From assembly GCF_013618625.1 (NCBI RefSeq), contig NZ_JABRWO010000011.1:124001-188000 (forward strand): a stretch of DNA of 64,000 nt. The letters are read 5' to 3'. Both the position numbers and the translations under genes were made by a program. Shown here in pieces: positions 37,101 to 46,127 of the stretch. The notes beneath the pieces are model-generated. The model did not search any database. It was not told the origin of the DNA and saw only the letters and a list, made by a program, of their open reading frames with translations. The DNA comes from Bremerella alba. Lineage in GTDB: Bacteria; Planctomycetota; Planctomycetia; Pirellulales; Pirellulaceae. How positions within the stretch are numbered: the stretch's first letter is position 1; every line of letters starts with the position of its first letter.

Positions 37101-37406
37101 CAAATCACTTTCACCGACAAGCTCGACCGAGAGTCTGCGGTCAATCCTGAAAACTACGCGATCACTGCTTGGGACTTGAGGCGGACTAAAAACTACGGTT
37201 CGAAGCACTACAACGAACGAACTTGGAAGGTTCGCGAAGCGAAACTATCGGCCGATGGGAAAACGGTCACGCTCATCGTGCCGCAGATCGAGCCTACCTG
37301 GAGCATGGAAATCCGCGGCTTCTTGAAGACTGAAGATGCGGCTCCGTTGAAGCTGCGAATTCATAACACCATTCATCGGCTGAGCGATTCTTCGTCGTCG
37401 AATTGA
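34131..37406 (+). CDS. Exported multi-domain cytochrome c protein (PVC-type, DUF6797-like)
   Basis: 1092 residues from ATG 34131, chosen because it opens a clear signal peptide ('SKFAVLIVIYSAQAVLGQ'). Two c-type heme sites: 'CRSCH' (C64, C67, H68) and 'CANCH' (C241, C244, H245). The first heme domain has the 'PVC-type' pattern with 'ILSPSKKIRQGF' and 'LTIDGKVITGRL'. The middle part resembles DUF6797 and the C-terminal half a quinoprotein/sugar-dehydrogenase-like propeller ('GVCLNPDGTFVVTDQEGHW'). These large exported proteins of planctomycetes are presumed to oxidise carbohydrates and pass electrons to the hemes. It converges on the DUF1552 gene. Confidence 0.85.
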   Translation: MSRFSKSLSKFAVLIVIYSAQAVLGQTLEEQLQAIAPSQLAAEARQLGDAKRGAILFYQPHMACRSCHGLEEEAKLGPDLTHWKELPSDADLVDAILSPSKKIRQGFEAVSVLTIDGKVITGRLIENTPEQIVLQELTGAQQRHTIPSDEIEAQADAAQSLMPSGLANQLIGRQQFLDLVRYLIDVRDGGTIAARNLEPAPHLYAVKPIPEYEKRIDHVGMIAELNDASFQRGEAIYGRVCANCHGTHDQAGSLPTSPRFATGKLKNRTDPHGMYQTLTHGFGMMQPQGWMVPQQKYDVIHYIREAYFRPDNRSQYFEVDETYLAGLPAGDFRGPKPSPMQAWITMDYGPSLINTYEVGNDGSNFAYKGIATRLDDGAGGISRGSRWMIFDHDTMRMAAAWQGKGFIDWHGIHFDGKHGIHPRIVGDVVATNKTAPGWANPQNDSFDDPRVIGRDGRRYGPLPKAWAQYNGLYRHGNQRVVSYQIGDANILEMPELLVDSLAVFARHFEIAPRDHKLVLRVADVPEGSGERAQLQPWNDEGSAFVVRSGQANASSMLVAGLKNPPPEATFRLDGQSLLLDLPASDQATQFTLWFTSSDAADEVDQVVNAVKLTSINVPDLQAATHGGPTRWPEVIETKTIRGSDDGPFAADVLTLPDANPWNALVRVTGFDFYPGADRAAVCAWDGDVWLVDGLISKDGTLRWRRIATGLFQPLGLKIVDSVIYVTCRDQLVILRDLNGDLETDFYECFNNDHQVTEHFHEFAMGLQVDDDGNFYYAKSARHALPAIVPHHGTLLRVSADGSRTDILATGFRAANGVCLNPDGTFVVTDQEGHWNPKNRINWVEEGGFYGNMYGYHDVSDSSDAAMDPPLCWITNAFDRSPAELLWVPENAWGSLGGSLLNLSYGYGKVFVVPFENIDGQRQGGMCELPLEQFPTGLVRGRFHPTDNELYACGMFAWAGNQQQPGGFYRIRRTDQPVHLPIGLNASQDGIQITFTDKLDRESAVNPENYAITAWDLRRTKNYGSKHYNERTWKVREAKLSADGKTVTLIVPQIEPTWSMEIRGFLKTEDAAPLKLRIHNTIHRLSDSSSSN

Positions 37407-37414
37407 ACCAGCTT

Positions 37415-38764
37415 CTACGCTCGAATCGCATCGATTGTGCCGTTGCTGTCGGCGAACTCGTCGATCGATAGCCCCATTGCCTGAGCCTGGGTTAGCCAAA
37501 GGTTTGCCAGCGGTGTTCCCTCAGGCATATTGATATGCTGACCTGTACGGACTTTTTTGCCACCACCGGCCACAACAATCGGCAAGTCGTTGTATTGATG
37601 CGTTGATCCGTCACCCAGTCCACTGCCGTAAGTGAATAGCGTATTATCCAGCAGAGTGGTTCCGTCGGCTTCGACTATGCCGTCCATTTTGCTGGCCAGG
37701 TAGGCGAACTGCTGCATGTGAAACTCGTCGACTTTCAACAGGTCGTCGATCATTTTGGATTGATTGTGAGACATCTGATGATGGCTCCGCGGTTTATCGA
37801 ACAGGCTCTCGAACATGAACGGCGTGTCCCACCGCTCGGGACCGACCATAAAGGTCGTCACGTTCGTCAGGCCAGATTGCAAGGCCGCTACCATCAAGTC
37901 TCCCATCAGGCGAATGTACTCACCGCGCGGAAGATAGGCCTCCGGAGGCTCCTCTAGATCGACCTTGGCCAGTTCGCTTTTCATCGCTTCGAGTCGATCC
38001 ATTTGCAGTTCGATTGCTCGGATCGAATCGAAATACTCGGCAAACTTGTGACGGTCGTCATAGCCCAGTTGTTTCCGCAAGCTGTTGGCGTCTTCCAACA
38101 CCAGGTCGGTTACGTCTCGCAAACGGTCGGTGTCTTGCGTCGAGAACAGCCGACGATACATCTTGCGTGGGTCGCGAATGGATGGTGCCAGGTGCCCGGT
38201 GCCGTACCACGAGATGTTGTCGAAATAGATCGACTCCTTATTGTCGCGATGACTATTGCAGCTGAACTCCAACGTACGGAAAGGCGTGCTAGTGCCAATT
38301 TGATCGGCGACCAAGTGATCGAGCGTACGGTCCAACGGCCACGCGGTTCCTTCAATAGTGTACGGCTTCGCGCTACTCATATAACACGACGCACACTGCG
38401 CATGAACGTCGGTGCCTTGCTGGAAGGTGCGGTCCATTCCGGTGATAAGGTTGACCTTCCCTTTGATGCCTTCCAGCGGCTGCAGGGTTGGCGTGAGATT
38501 CTCGAGCGGTTTTTGGCGGAACTTGGGGTCCTGCTTGTCGAGCGAACTCATGCGGGCTCCCATATTTCCTACGGGAATCACGCCGTTTTCTTCGCCGGGA
38601 AAGAACCCCCGTCGTACGACCCCAATCGGCACGTAAAAGTGCGCCATCCGCTGCGCTGTGGCCTTGGGTGCCGCGGCCTTGCTGACACTTGCCAGCCAAG
38701 GCAAGGCGAGCATCGAGCCACCGACCCCGCGGAGAAAACGTCGACGGTTAAGCTGGCTCGTCAT
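37415..38764 (-). CDS. DUF1552 protein, Tat-exported
   Basis: 449 residues. A twin-arginine signal 'NRRRFLRGVGGSMLALPWLA' starts the protein. The body matches DUF1552, a family of the alkaline-phosphatase/sulfatase-like fold seen in planctomycetes ('HFYVPIGVVRRGFFPG', 'VDEFHMQQFAYLASKM'). No sulfatase active cysteine/serine is evident. Its start codon overlaps the stop of the DUF1592 gene (ATGA), so the two are coupled and form the standard DUF1592-DUF1552 pair of exported oxidative enzymes. Confidence 0.93.
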   Translation of the reverse strand: MTSQLNRRRFLRGVGGSMLALPWLASVSKAAAPKATAQRMAHFYVPIGVVRRGFFPGEENGVIPVGNMGARMSSLDKQDPKFRQKPLENLTPTLQPLEGIKGKVNLITGMDRTFQQGTDVHAQCASCYMSSAKPYTIEGTAWPLDRTLDHLVADQIGTSTPFRTLEFSCNSHRDNKESIYFDNISWYGTGHLAPSIRDPRKMYRRLFSTQDTDRLRDVTDLVLEDANSLRKQLGYDDRHKFAEYFDSIRAIELQMDRLEAMKSELAKVDLEEPPEAYLPRGEYIRLMGDLMVAALQSGLTNVTTFMVGPERWDTPFMFESLFDKPRSHHQMSHNQSKMIDDLLKVDEFHMQQFAYLASKMDGIVEADGTTLLDNTLFTYGSGLGDGSTHQYNDLPIVVAGGGKKVRTGQHINMPEGTPLANLWLTQAQAMGLSIDEFADSNGTIDAIRA

Positions 38765-40875
38765 GGGCTCACCTTTTGAGATAGCTGCGGAGGGGCCGAT
38801 TCGGCTGGACTTCGTTTCGCGAGAAACGGTTGGCTGAGAATAACTTGTTTCAGCAAAGCTTGCATCCGAAAGTCGTCCGTAGCCGCGTTGGCGACAATCG
38901 CGCCCAGGGCAAGCTCGTCCGAGGGGACCAGTTCGCGGGCCAACGAGAACGAAAGCAAATGCCCTGCAAACGCTCGAGCAAAACGCTGCTCTTCGCTAAG
39001 GATCGCGTCTTTGAATTCAATGATGTTCGAGAATTCGTGTTTGCCAAACAGCTTGCCAGAAACATCGACCTCGCGGCCATTCTCGTACTCGACTCGCCAT
39101 TTGCCGACCGGGTCGTAATTTTCTAGCGCAAAGCCTAGCGGGTCGATCTGTTCGTGACAGCCGCGGCAATCGGCTCGCTCGCGATGTAGTGCCAGGCGTT
39201 CTCGCAAGGTCAGATGTTCTTCGCCCGTTTTAGGCTTTTCATCCAGGGGTGGCACATCGGCCGGTGGCGGCTTAGGTGGGTTGTTGAAGATCACGGCGGC
39301 GATCCACGCGCCGCGCGAGATCGGCTGCGTGCGGTTGGGGCCTGAGGTCATGGTCATGACGGCCGCGTTGGTGATCATGCCGCCGTTGCGGCGATCGGTG
39401 ACCGGCACGCGTTCAAATTTCAAAACGGTAACTTGGGACCCTTTGACTCGCTTGTTAGCATCAGGCGAAGAAAGCGCGTCGTAGGCTTCTTCCAGAAGGT
39501 GCGAGCGGTAGGTGAAATCCGAGTCAATCAGTTGACGTATCGGTAAGTCCTCGATCAAGACCGTCTCGAAAATTAACAGTGGCTCCAGCATCATATGCAT
39601 GCTGTCGCGGTATCGGGAAAAGTAAAAGTCGGGAAAACGATCGGGATCGGGGACCGACGAAATGATCCGTTCCAGTTGAAGCCATTGGGTGGGAAAGCTA
39701 TCGCTGAACCGCTTGAGTCGGCGGTCTTTGATCATGCGGTCGATCTGCTGCTCAAGCACTTCCGGCGAACTGAGCTGTCCACTAGCCGCCAGATCGAGCA
39801 AGGTTTGGTCGGGAATACTTCCCCACAAAAAGAACGAGAGCCGAGACGCGAGTTCAAAGTCGTCAATCGAGGTTGATAGGTCCCCCGGACTCTTCTGGTC
39901 GTAAAGATACAAAAACTTGGGGGAGGAAATGGCTGCTGCGGCTGCCGACTTCATGGCCTCGGGGAATGCGACTTCCGCGTCTAGTTGATGTGCAACGAAG
40001 CCGGCATAGCGGTCCAGCACTTCTGGCTCGACCGGTCGCCGAAAGGCCTGGGTCAGAAACGTTTCCAGGCGTCGTCTTGCTTGCCTCTTGGCGTTCTGGT
40101 TTTTACGAGGTGTCGCGAAGAAGGTGTCCCAGATGCCGACCTTCTTGGGAACAAAGTCGGGGCTCTCGGTGATCGACTTGCCAAGCTTGAGGAACTCTTG
40201 CATGAGCAACGGGGAAAGCGTGAGGTGGTCTCCGCGGTTGTCGAAGCCATGTTCGGCTCTTAGGTCTTGCGGAATGACGGCGACGCCTGCCAGGCGAGGT
40301 TCGATCAATTGCGACTTGCCCATAGGGCGACTACCAACCGAGACAAGTTTTGGCATCTTGCCGGTTTGCGGTTGAAAGTAACGGCTGTGGTCACGCATCA
40401 TGCGTTCAGGCAACGAGAAGACCACGCATTTCAGGTCGAACAAGTCCATCACGGCGTTGTTGTACTGAAATCGGTTCATCCGCCGCATCGGAATATGCGG
40501 GAGTGTATCTTGGGCAGTCACTGCCTGGTGCAGCCGAGTGGTCAACTGGTCGATCAGCTGAGCTTGTAAAGTCTCTGCCAGTGGCGGCTGATCCTCCGGC
40601 GGCATGGCACCAAATTCGACCGCTTCAATCACCTGCCGTAGCAAATGGGCATCCGCCGTGGACTGCTTACCAGTGAACGATCGCAAATCGACGTCGCCGG
40701 AAAGGTCGTCGGGATCGGCGCCATGGCACTTCACGCAGCGGGCCTGAATCGTGCGGGACAGCACATCCGGACTTGGCTGCGGTTCGGCGGCAAACGCATT
40801 CACACATACAGCCGGTAGCAACAGGAGGGCTGCGATAGGTCGACCGAGGGTGATGTTCGACAACAGGCTGAACAT
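38761..40875 (-). CDS. DUF1592/DUF1588/DUF1585 cytochrome-like exported protein
   Basis: 704 residues from ATG 40875, which gives a signal peptide ('LGRPIAALLLLPAVCVNAFA'); the frame is open upstream without coding character. A c-type heme site 'CVKCH' (C47, C50, H51) is followed by the DUF1587/1592/1588/1585 set: 'NRFQYNNAVMDLF', 'FLTQAFRRPVEPEVLDRYA', 'SRLSFFLWGSIPD' and 'CRGCHEQIDPLGFALENYD'. This is the large component of a planctomycete complex with the Tat-exported DUF1552 partner encoded immediately downstream. Function is unproven; polysaccharide oxidation is commonly suggested. Confidence 0.92.
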   Translation of the reverse strand: MFSLLSNITLGRPIAALLLLPAVCVNAFAAEPQPSPDVLSRTIQARCVKCHGADPDDLSGDVDLRSFTGKQSTADAHLLRQVIEAVEFGAMPPEDQPPLAETLQAQLIDQLTTRLHQAVTAQDTLPHIPMRRMNRFQYNNAVMDLFDLKCVVFSLPERMMRDHSRYFQPQTGKMPKLVSVGSRPMGKSQLIEPRLAGVAVIPQDLRAEHGFDNRGDHLTLSPLLMQEFLKLGKSITESPDFVPKKVGIWDTFFATPRKNQNAKRQARRRLETFLTQAFRRPVEPEVLDRYAGFVAHQLDAEVAFPEAMKSAAAAAISSPKFLYLYDQKSPGDLSTSIDDFELASRLSFFLWGSIPDQTLLDLAASGQLSSPEVLEQQIDRMIKDRRLKRFSDSFPTQWLQLERIISSVPDPDRFPDFYFSRYRDSMHMMLEPLLIFETVLIEDLPIRQLIDSDFTYRSHLLEEAYDALSSPDANKRVKGSQVTVLKFERVPVTDRRNGGMITNAAVMTMTSGPNRTQPISRGAWIAAVIFNNPPKPPPADVPPLDEKPKTGEEHLTLRERLALHRERADCRGCHEQIDPLGFALENYDPVGKWRVEYENGREVDVSGKLFGKHEFSNIIEFKDAILSEEQRFARAFAGHLLSFSLARELVPSDELALGAIVANAATDDFRMQALLKQVILSQPFLAKRSPAESAPPQLSQKVSP

Positions 40876-41456
40876 ACGCAAACAATGGCCTCCGAGCGGC
40901 TCGACTCGCCGTAAAGCTGGAAGGAAACTCAGGTAGGAATGCAGGCAAAAAGCCAATCGACAAGCAGCACGGCCAAGGTGCAACCTGAATCTGGCTCGGC
41001 CTCGAAAGGATGGTGGAATAGGAAAGTTAGCAGCGGCATAGTGTCGCTCTAAGTTGAAGTTATAGCAAAAATAACGCAGGATGACCAAACTTTTTCAAGC
41101 AAGTGGCGTTGAACGTGGGGCTCCTCTCGTAGTCGTCCCGTCGGGGGCTGAGCAGCACAGCCAGTCGCACCACGAACAAGCGTGTGCGTGGTTATTAACG
41201 TTGGCAGCGCATGCGACGGCAGGGTTTTCGAACGGTTCGGAACTTGATTTTGTGGTCTTCGTCAATCGTTGTTCGGGAAACCCTCACCCTAGCTCTCTTC
41301 CTTTGAGCGAGAGGGTACAAGAATAGGGAGGCGTGCCTGATTAAGGGGCATCGCGCCAGGCTACTTAATCGTTTGGCGATCCGCGTCAGATTATGGATAA
41401 TGGCGGCGTGTCTTACGATGCTTTCCTTCATGCTGGGACAGAAAAGGAATGGTTCG
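40876..41456. other. Intergenic region, divergent promoters
   Basis: About 580 bases between the divergent DUF1592 and phytanoyl-CoA dioxygenase-like genes. It holds the CCCTCACCCT-type repeat described separately and presumably two promoters, none of which I can locate with certainty. Open frames here have no recognisable products. Confidence 0.5.
41278..41323. repeat. CCCTCACCCT-type intergenic inverted repeat
   Basis: The stretch reads CCCTCACCCTAGCTCTC, a short T-rich spacer, then GCGAGAGGGTACAAGAA. The two arms (ACCCT...CTCTC and GAGAGGGT) can pair. The same sequence type occurs between genes in many unrelated bacteria as a small dispersed repeat, which may be a non-autonomous mobile element or transcription-ending structure. 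Confidence 0.6.
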
Positions 41457-42242
41457 ATGAATCAGTTCGCGGTGAGCGAAGATCAGGTCGCGAGGTTTCA
41501 AGTCGACGGTTACTTGATCGTCCGAAGTCTATTCGAACCGTCGGAAATGGATGGCCTTCTGTCGTATGCCCGTGCCGATCAAGATCTGCTGGGACAGTCG
41601 CACGTCAAAACAGATGCTACCGGCGGCGAAACGCGCCTGACGGTTCGTAACGATTTGGATGAAACGTCGTTGTATACGGCCATTGTGCGAAGCCAACGCG
41701 TTGCCGGGACCATGCAGGCTCTGTTAGGAGACGAGGTCTATCATTATCACCATAAGATGATGCTCAAGCAGCCTAAGACTGGCGGGGCCTGGGAGTGGCA
41801 TCAAGACTATGGGTATTGGTATGAAAACGGTTGTTTGTATCCCGACATGGGAAGCTGTATGCTGGCCGTCGATCAGGCCACCCAGGCCAACGGGTGCTTG
41901 CAAGTTCTCCGCGGTACCCATCGCCTGGGACGAGTGAACCATGTGAAGATCGGCCAGCAGACAGGCGCCGATCCACAGCGCGTCGATGCGGCGGTTGCCC
42001 GGCACGAGTTGGTGTACTGTGAAATGAGCCCTGGTGATGCCGTCTTCTTTCATAGCAACTTGCTGCATCGCTCGGATCAGAATGTTTCCGACTATCCGCG
42101 TTGGTCGCTGATCTGCTGCTACAATACGCGGCACAACGATCCGATCATTACCGGCGGTCGCCACCCCAACTACGCTCCTCTGGAAATCTGGCCAGACCAG
42201 CAGGTCTCGAAAGCAATTCAGGCCGTTTCCGCTGCCAGGTGA
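41457..42242 (+). CDS. Phytanoyl-CoA dioxygenase family protein
   Basis: 261 residues from ATG 41457 (AAGGAA upstream); longer starts lack support. The Fe(II)/2-oxoglutarate oxygenase facial triad is visible: H115 and D117 in 'WHQDYGYW' and H204 in 'LLHRSDQN', with a downstream Arg for 2-oxoglutarate in 'YPRWSL'. The family hydroxylates lipids and small molecules. It is followed after 22 bases by a Gfo/Idh/MocA oxidoreductase, so both probably act on one substrate, perhaps an algal sugar or natural product; this is inference. Confidence 0.9.
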   Translation: MNQFAVSEDQVARFQVDGYLIVRSLFEPSEMDGLLSYARADQDLLGQSHVKTDATGGETRLTVRNDLDETSLYTAIVRSQRVAGTMQALLGDEVYHYHHKMMLKQPKTGGAWEWHQDYGYWYENGCLYPDMGSCMLAVDQATQANGCLQVLRGTHRLGRVNHVKIGQQTGADPQRVDAAVARHELVYCEMSPGDAVFFHSNLLHRSDQNVSDYPRWSLICCYNTRHNDPIITGGRHPNYAPLEIWPDQQVSKAIQAVSAAR

Positions 42243-42264
42243 TTAGCCGCGACGAGGTACTTCT

Positions 42265-43461
42265 ATGACACGCATTGCTTTGCTTGGTACGGGGCTAATC
42301 GGCCGTTTCTATGCCCAATCGCTACACGGGCGGCGTTCGCGAGATCGAATTCATGTGGTCTATTCGCGGAGCTGGGATCGTGCGGCCGCATTTGCCGAGG
42401 AGTTCGGAATTCCTCACGACACGTCCGACTGGCGCGCCGCGATCTCCAACCCGGACATCGATGCGGTCGTTATTGGTTTGCCCAATCACCTGCACCGAGA
42501 GGTGGTGCTGGCCATAGCCGCTGCCGGCAAAGCGATTTTGTGTACCAAGCCGCTGGGGATCAACGCGACCGAGGCGCTGCAAATGCTGCAAGCGGTGGAG
42601 GAAGCGGGCGTCTACCATGCTTATCTGGAAGATCTCGTTTACACACCCAAGACGCTCAAGGCGTTGAAGTCGGTCCAGGCCGGTGCGATTGGTGATGTGC
42701 TGTGGGTTCGCTCGCGCGAGGCGCACTCGGGGCCGCATAGCGATTGGTTTTGGAACAAGGATCTTTCCGGAGGCGGGGCGATTATCGACCTGGGGTGTCA
42801 TTGCATCGAGATTGCCCGCAACTTCATTGGCAAACAGATTCGCCCGGTCGAAGTGATGTGCTGGGCGGATACGCAGATGCATCCGGTCGATGTCGAGGAT
42901 CATGCGATTGGGATGGTTCGCTACGAAAGCGGCGCGATCGGGCAATTTGAGACGAGTTGGATCTTCCGCGGCGGCATGGATCTGCGTGACGAGGTCGGCG
43001 GTAGCGAGGGAACCATCTGGCTCAACCATTGGTTACGAACCGGAATGGAGATGTTCTCGTCGTCGACGCAGTCTGGCTATATTGCCGAGAAAGCCGAGAC
43101 TGACACCGGGTGGCTGTTTCCCGTGGGCAACGAAGGGGCCGCGTTGGGCTACGACGACATGTTCGCCGATGTGCTCGGCCAGATGGAATCAGGCGGAAGG
43201 CCTCAGGAAGATTTCTACGATGGTTATGTGGTCAACGCAATTATCGACGCCGCTTATCAATCGGTTAAAACGCGGCAGTGGGCCCCGGTCGAACTGCCAC
43301 TCTGGCGAGGCGAGACTGGCAACGAGCGGGCGGGAAAATCGTGTTCGTTCGACGACGAGCACGACCTGATCAAAAAGGAAAAGATGCCAGACGGAGCGAC
43401 GAAACTCATTCTGCGGCATAAACAAAGTGGCGAGCTGAGTCAGCGGATTGTTTCAGCATAA
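42265..43461 (+). CDS. Gfo/Idh/MocA family oxidoreductase
   Basis: 398 residues. N-terminal Rossmann fold with '[17 protein letters not shown]' (about 4-20) for NAD(P), then '[15 protein letters not shown]' and the catalytic-type block '[14 protein letters not shown]' (the EKP motif reads TKP). A C-terminal alpha/beta domain contains '[20 protein letters not shown]' (split here: '[15 protein letters not shown]'). Members oxidise or isomerise sugars and inositols. The EKP lysine is present though the Glu is replaced by Thr. It is the second gene of the pair with the dioxygenase. Confidence 0.93.
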   Translation: MTRIALLGTGLIGRFYAQSLHGRRSRDRIHVVYSRSWDRAAAFAEEFGIPHDTSDWRAAISNPDIDAVVIGLPNHLHREVVLAIAAAGKAILCTKPLGINATEALQMLQAVEEAGVYHAYLEDLVYTPKTLKALKSVQAGAIGDVLWVRSREAHSGPHSDWFWNKDLSGGGAIIDLGCHCIEIARNFIGKQIRPVEVMCWADTQMHPVDVEDHAIGMVRYESGAIGQFETSWIFRGGMDLRDEVGGSEGTIWLNHWLRTGMEMFSSSTQSGYIAEKAETDTGWLFPVGNEGAALGYDDMFADVLGQMESGGRPQEDFYDGYVVNAIIDAAYQSVKTRQWAPVELPLWRGETGNERAGKSCSFDDEHDLIKKEKMPDGATKLILRHKQSGELSQRIVSA

Positions 43462-43638
43462 ATCGAATCGCCAGGCTGGATAAGACAAATTGGCCCGTTT
43501 CTCAAAATCAACGTGTGCAGTCGCACGACAATCGATATACTGTTGTGATCTCACCTGACATCACTTCCCCGCCCCGCTCGCCGTTGTTGCATTCGTAGCA
43601 GCGGTTCTTCCCGCCGACAGACGCGTAGTGAGGCTACT

Positions 43639-46104
43639 ATGCCGACATCGAAATTCGTGCCTGAAACGATCCTGCATGTTTCGCTTGTGCTGATTGCCCT
43701 GGGGATCGTCCCAAACGCATCGCACGTTAACGCGGCGGAACCCGCTGCGCCGAGTTCGCAAGATCTGTCGTTCTTTGAAGCGAAGATTCGTCCCTTGTTG
43801 GTGACGCACTGTATTGATTGTCATGGGGCCGACACGCAGGAAAGTTCGCTCCGCGTCGATACGATGTCGGGCATGCTCGGTGGGGGTGAGTCGGGCGCTG
43901 CCGTGATTCCGAAAGACCCTAAGCACAGCTTGCTACTGGCCGCGGTGCAGTACGACAACGACCATCTGAAGATGCCGCCGGACGGCAAGATGTCCGACGC
44001 CCAGATCAAGCTGCTGCAGCAGTGGATTCAAATGGGAGCACCTCACCCCGATTTACTGGGAAAGAACGCCGTTGAGCCAAGACGCTCGCCGATTGATATG
44101 AAAGCGGCCCGGAATTACTGGGCGTTTCGACCTGTTGAGCGTCCTGCGGTGCCCGCAGTAGAAGCTTCGGCCGGCCCACGAAACCCTATCGACGCATTCA
44201 TCGAGGCGGCGCTGATTCGAGAAGGACTTGTACCTAATGTCGCGGCCGATCGGCGGACGCTCATTCGCCGGGCCACGTTTGATTTGACCGGTCTGCCGCC
44301 GACGCCTGAGCAGGTGGCTGCCTTCTTGGCCGACGAGTCGCCGGATGCTTTCGCGAAGGTTGTCGATCGATTGTTGGCATCGACGGAGTACGGTCGGCGT
44401 TGGGGGCGTCATTGGTTGGACGTCGTACGCTATGCCGATAGCAACGGCCTGGACGAAAACCAGGCGTTCGTCGATGCCTGGCGATATCGCAATTATGTGA
44501 TCGATGCAATGAACGAGGACAAGCCATTCGATCAGTTTGTCATGGAGCAGGTCGCTGGTGATTTGTTGGCGGACAGCTCTGGTTCATCAGGATCGCCGAA
44601 AGATTTCGACGCGGTCGTTGCGACCGGCTTTCTAACGCTCGGCCCAAAGGTGTTGGCCGAAAAAGACACCGTGAAGATGGAGATGGACATCATCGACGAG
44701 CAGATCGACACGCTCGGTCAGGCATTTCTCGGTTTGACGATTGCGTGTGCTCGATGTCACGATCACAAGTTCGATCCGATCTCAACGGCCGACTATTACG
44801 CAATGGCGGGAATCTTCAAAAGCACGCAATCGATGCAGTCGCTCAAGACGGTAGCTAAGTACAACGAAAAGGTCTTGGCGACCGAAGCAGAAGTTCAGCG
44901 TAAGGCGCAGCTCGACCAGTCCCGAAAAGAAAAACAGGCCGAGCTCGACAAGCTTGTCAAAGCGACCAAGCAGACGCAGCCCGGCATCGAAGAGAAGTCG
45001 TATCCGGCCGAGGTTCAGCAGCAACTAGCCGAGCTGCGTCAACAGATTGCGGCCCTCACCGACCAGGCACCCTCGCTGCCAACCGCGATGGCGGTGGAAG
45101 AGGGAACGCCGGAGAACGTACGAATTCATGTTCGTGGCAGTCACTTGATTCTCGGACAGCAGGTCGAACGGGGCGTTCCCGCAGTTTTGCAGTTGAGGGA
45201 TTCGCTAGAGATCAGCGACGGTGAAAGTGGAAGATTGCAGCTGGCCAAGTGGTTGGTTCATCCCGAGAACCCGTTGACGGCTCGAGTCGCCGTCAATCGC
45301 GTATGGCGCTGGCACTTCGGCACGGGGCTAGTCTCCTCGACCGATAACTTCGGTAAGCTGGGCGATACGCCTTCGCACCCGAGGCTGCTCGATTGGTTGG
45401 CGACCGAATTGGTTGCCGGTGGTTGGTCGCTGAAGAAGCTGCACCGCCAGATTATGCTGAGCGATACCTATCAGCGCAGTAGTGCCGTCGATCCAGAGAG
45501 TGCCGCGATCGACCCTGAGAACCGCTGGTATTGGCGGGCCAACGTCCAGCGACTTCAGGCCGAAGCCTTGCGAGATTCGCTGCTGTATGTCAGTGGAAAG
45601 CTCGACCCGACGCAGGGAAGCAGCGTGTTGGCCGTCGAAAAGTGGAAGCTTGTCTTCGATCACACTTCTAAGGACGACACCAGCTACGATTCGCTACGCC
45701 GGGCGGTCTACTTGCCGGTCATTCGCAACAACCTTTACGACGGGTTCATGCTGTTCGACTACGCGACTGCCGATACCACCCAGGGAGATCGACCGACCTC
45801 GACGGTGGCTCCCCAGGCTCTCTTTACGATGAACAGCCCGCTGTTTCTGGACTCGGCCGAAGCACTCGCCGAGCGTCTCAAGCAGCAAGAGCCTACCGAT
45901 GATGCCCAGCGGATCGGCCTTCTTTACCAGCTGACGCTCGCACGGCCGCCGCAAGAACACGAGGTAACGCGTCTTCTGCAGACGATCGAGCAGTTGGAAA
46001 ACGCGTTGCAATCGCAGATGGAACCCGATCAAGCGCATCGCCAGGCCTGGGCGGCGGCGTGCCAGTGTTTGTTGGGGTCGAACGAATTCCTTTACGTTGA
46101 ATAG
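43639..46104 (+). CDS. PSD1 (DUF1549/DUF1553) cytochrome c-like exported protein
   Basis: 821 residues from ATG 43639 with a signal peptide ('ILHVSLVLIALGIVPNAS'). The cytochrome-c-type site 'CIDCH' (C58, C61, H62) belongs to the planctomycete PSC domain; it is followed by DUF1549 ('IRRATFDLTGLPPTPEQV', 'RRWGRHWLDVVRYADSNG') and DUF1553 ('NPLTARVAVNRVWRWHFG', 'RPTSTVAPQALFTMNSP'). A second CxxCH-like site is 'CARCHDHKFDPIS'. This is the standard partner of the DUF1501 protein 24 bases downstream. Exported, proposed to act in periplasmic carbohydrate breakdown. Confidence 0.95.
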   Translation: MPTSKFVPETILHVSLVLIALGIVPNASHVNAAEPAAPSSQDLSFFEAKIRPLLVTHCIDCHGADTQESSLRVDTMSGMLGGGESGAAVIPKDPKHSLLLAAVQYDNDHLKMPPDGKMSDAQIKLLQQWIQMGAPHPDLLGKNAVEPRRSPIDMKAARNYWAFRPVERPAVPAVEASAGPRNPIDAFIEAALIREGLVPNVAADRRTLIRRATFDLTGLPPTPEQVAAFLADESPDAFAKVVDRLLASTEYGRRWGRHWLDVVRYADSNGLDENQAFVDAWRYRNYVIDAMNEDKPFDQFVMEQVAGDLLADSSGSSGSPKDFDAVVATGFLTLGPKVLAEKDTVKMEMDIIDEQIDTLGQAFLGLTIACARCHDHKFDPISTADYYAMAGIFKSTQSMQSLKTVAKYNEKVLATEAEVQRKAQLDQSRKEKQAELDKLVKATKQTQPGIEEKSYPAEVQQQLAELRQQIAALTDQAPSLPTAMAVEEGTPENVRIHVRGSHLILGQQVERGVPAVLQLRDSLEISDGESGRLQLAKWLVHPENPLTARVAVNRVWRWHFGTGLVSSTDNFGKLGDTPSHPRLLDWLATELVAGGWSLKKLHRQIMLSDTYQRSSAVDPESAAIDPENRWYWRANVQRLQAEALRDSLLYVSGKLDPTQGSSVLAVEKWKLVFDHTSKDDTSYDSLRRAVYLPVIRNNLYDGFMLFDYATADTTQGDRPTSTVAPQALFTMNSPLFLDSAEALAERLKQQEPTDDAQRIGLLYQLTLARPPQEHEVTRLLQTIEQLENALQSQMEPDQAHRQAWAAACQCLLGSNEFLYVE

Positions 46105-46127
46105 CTTGGCGGGAAGCGAGAGCCACA

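Noticed and set aside
38003-38779. 258-codon frame opposite the DUF1552 gene
   Set aside because: Antisense shadow; no start signal or product features.
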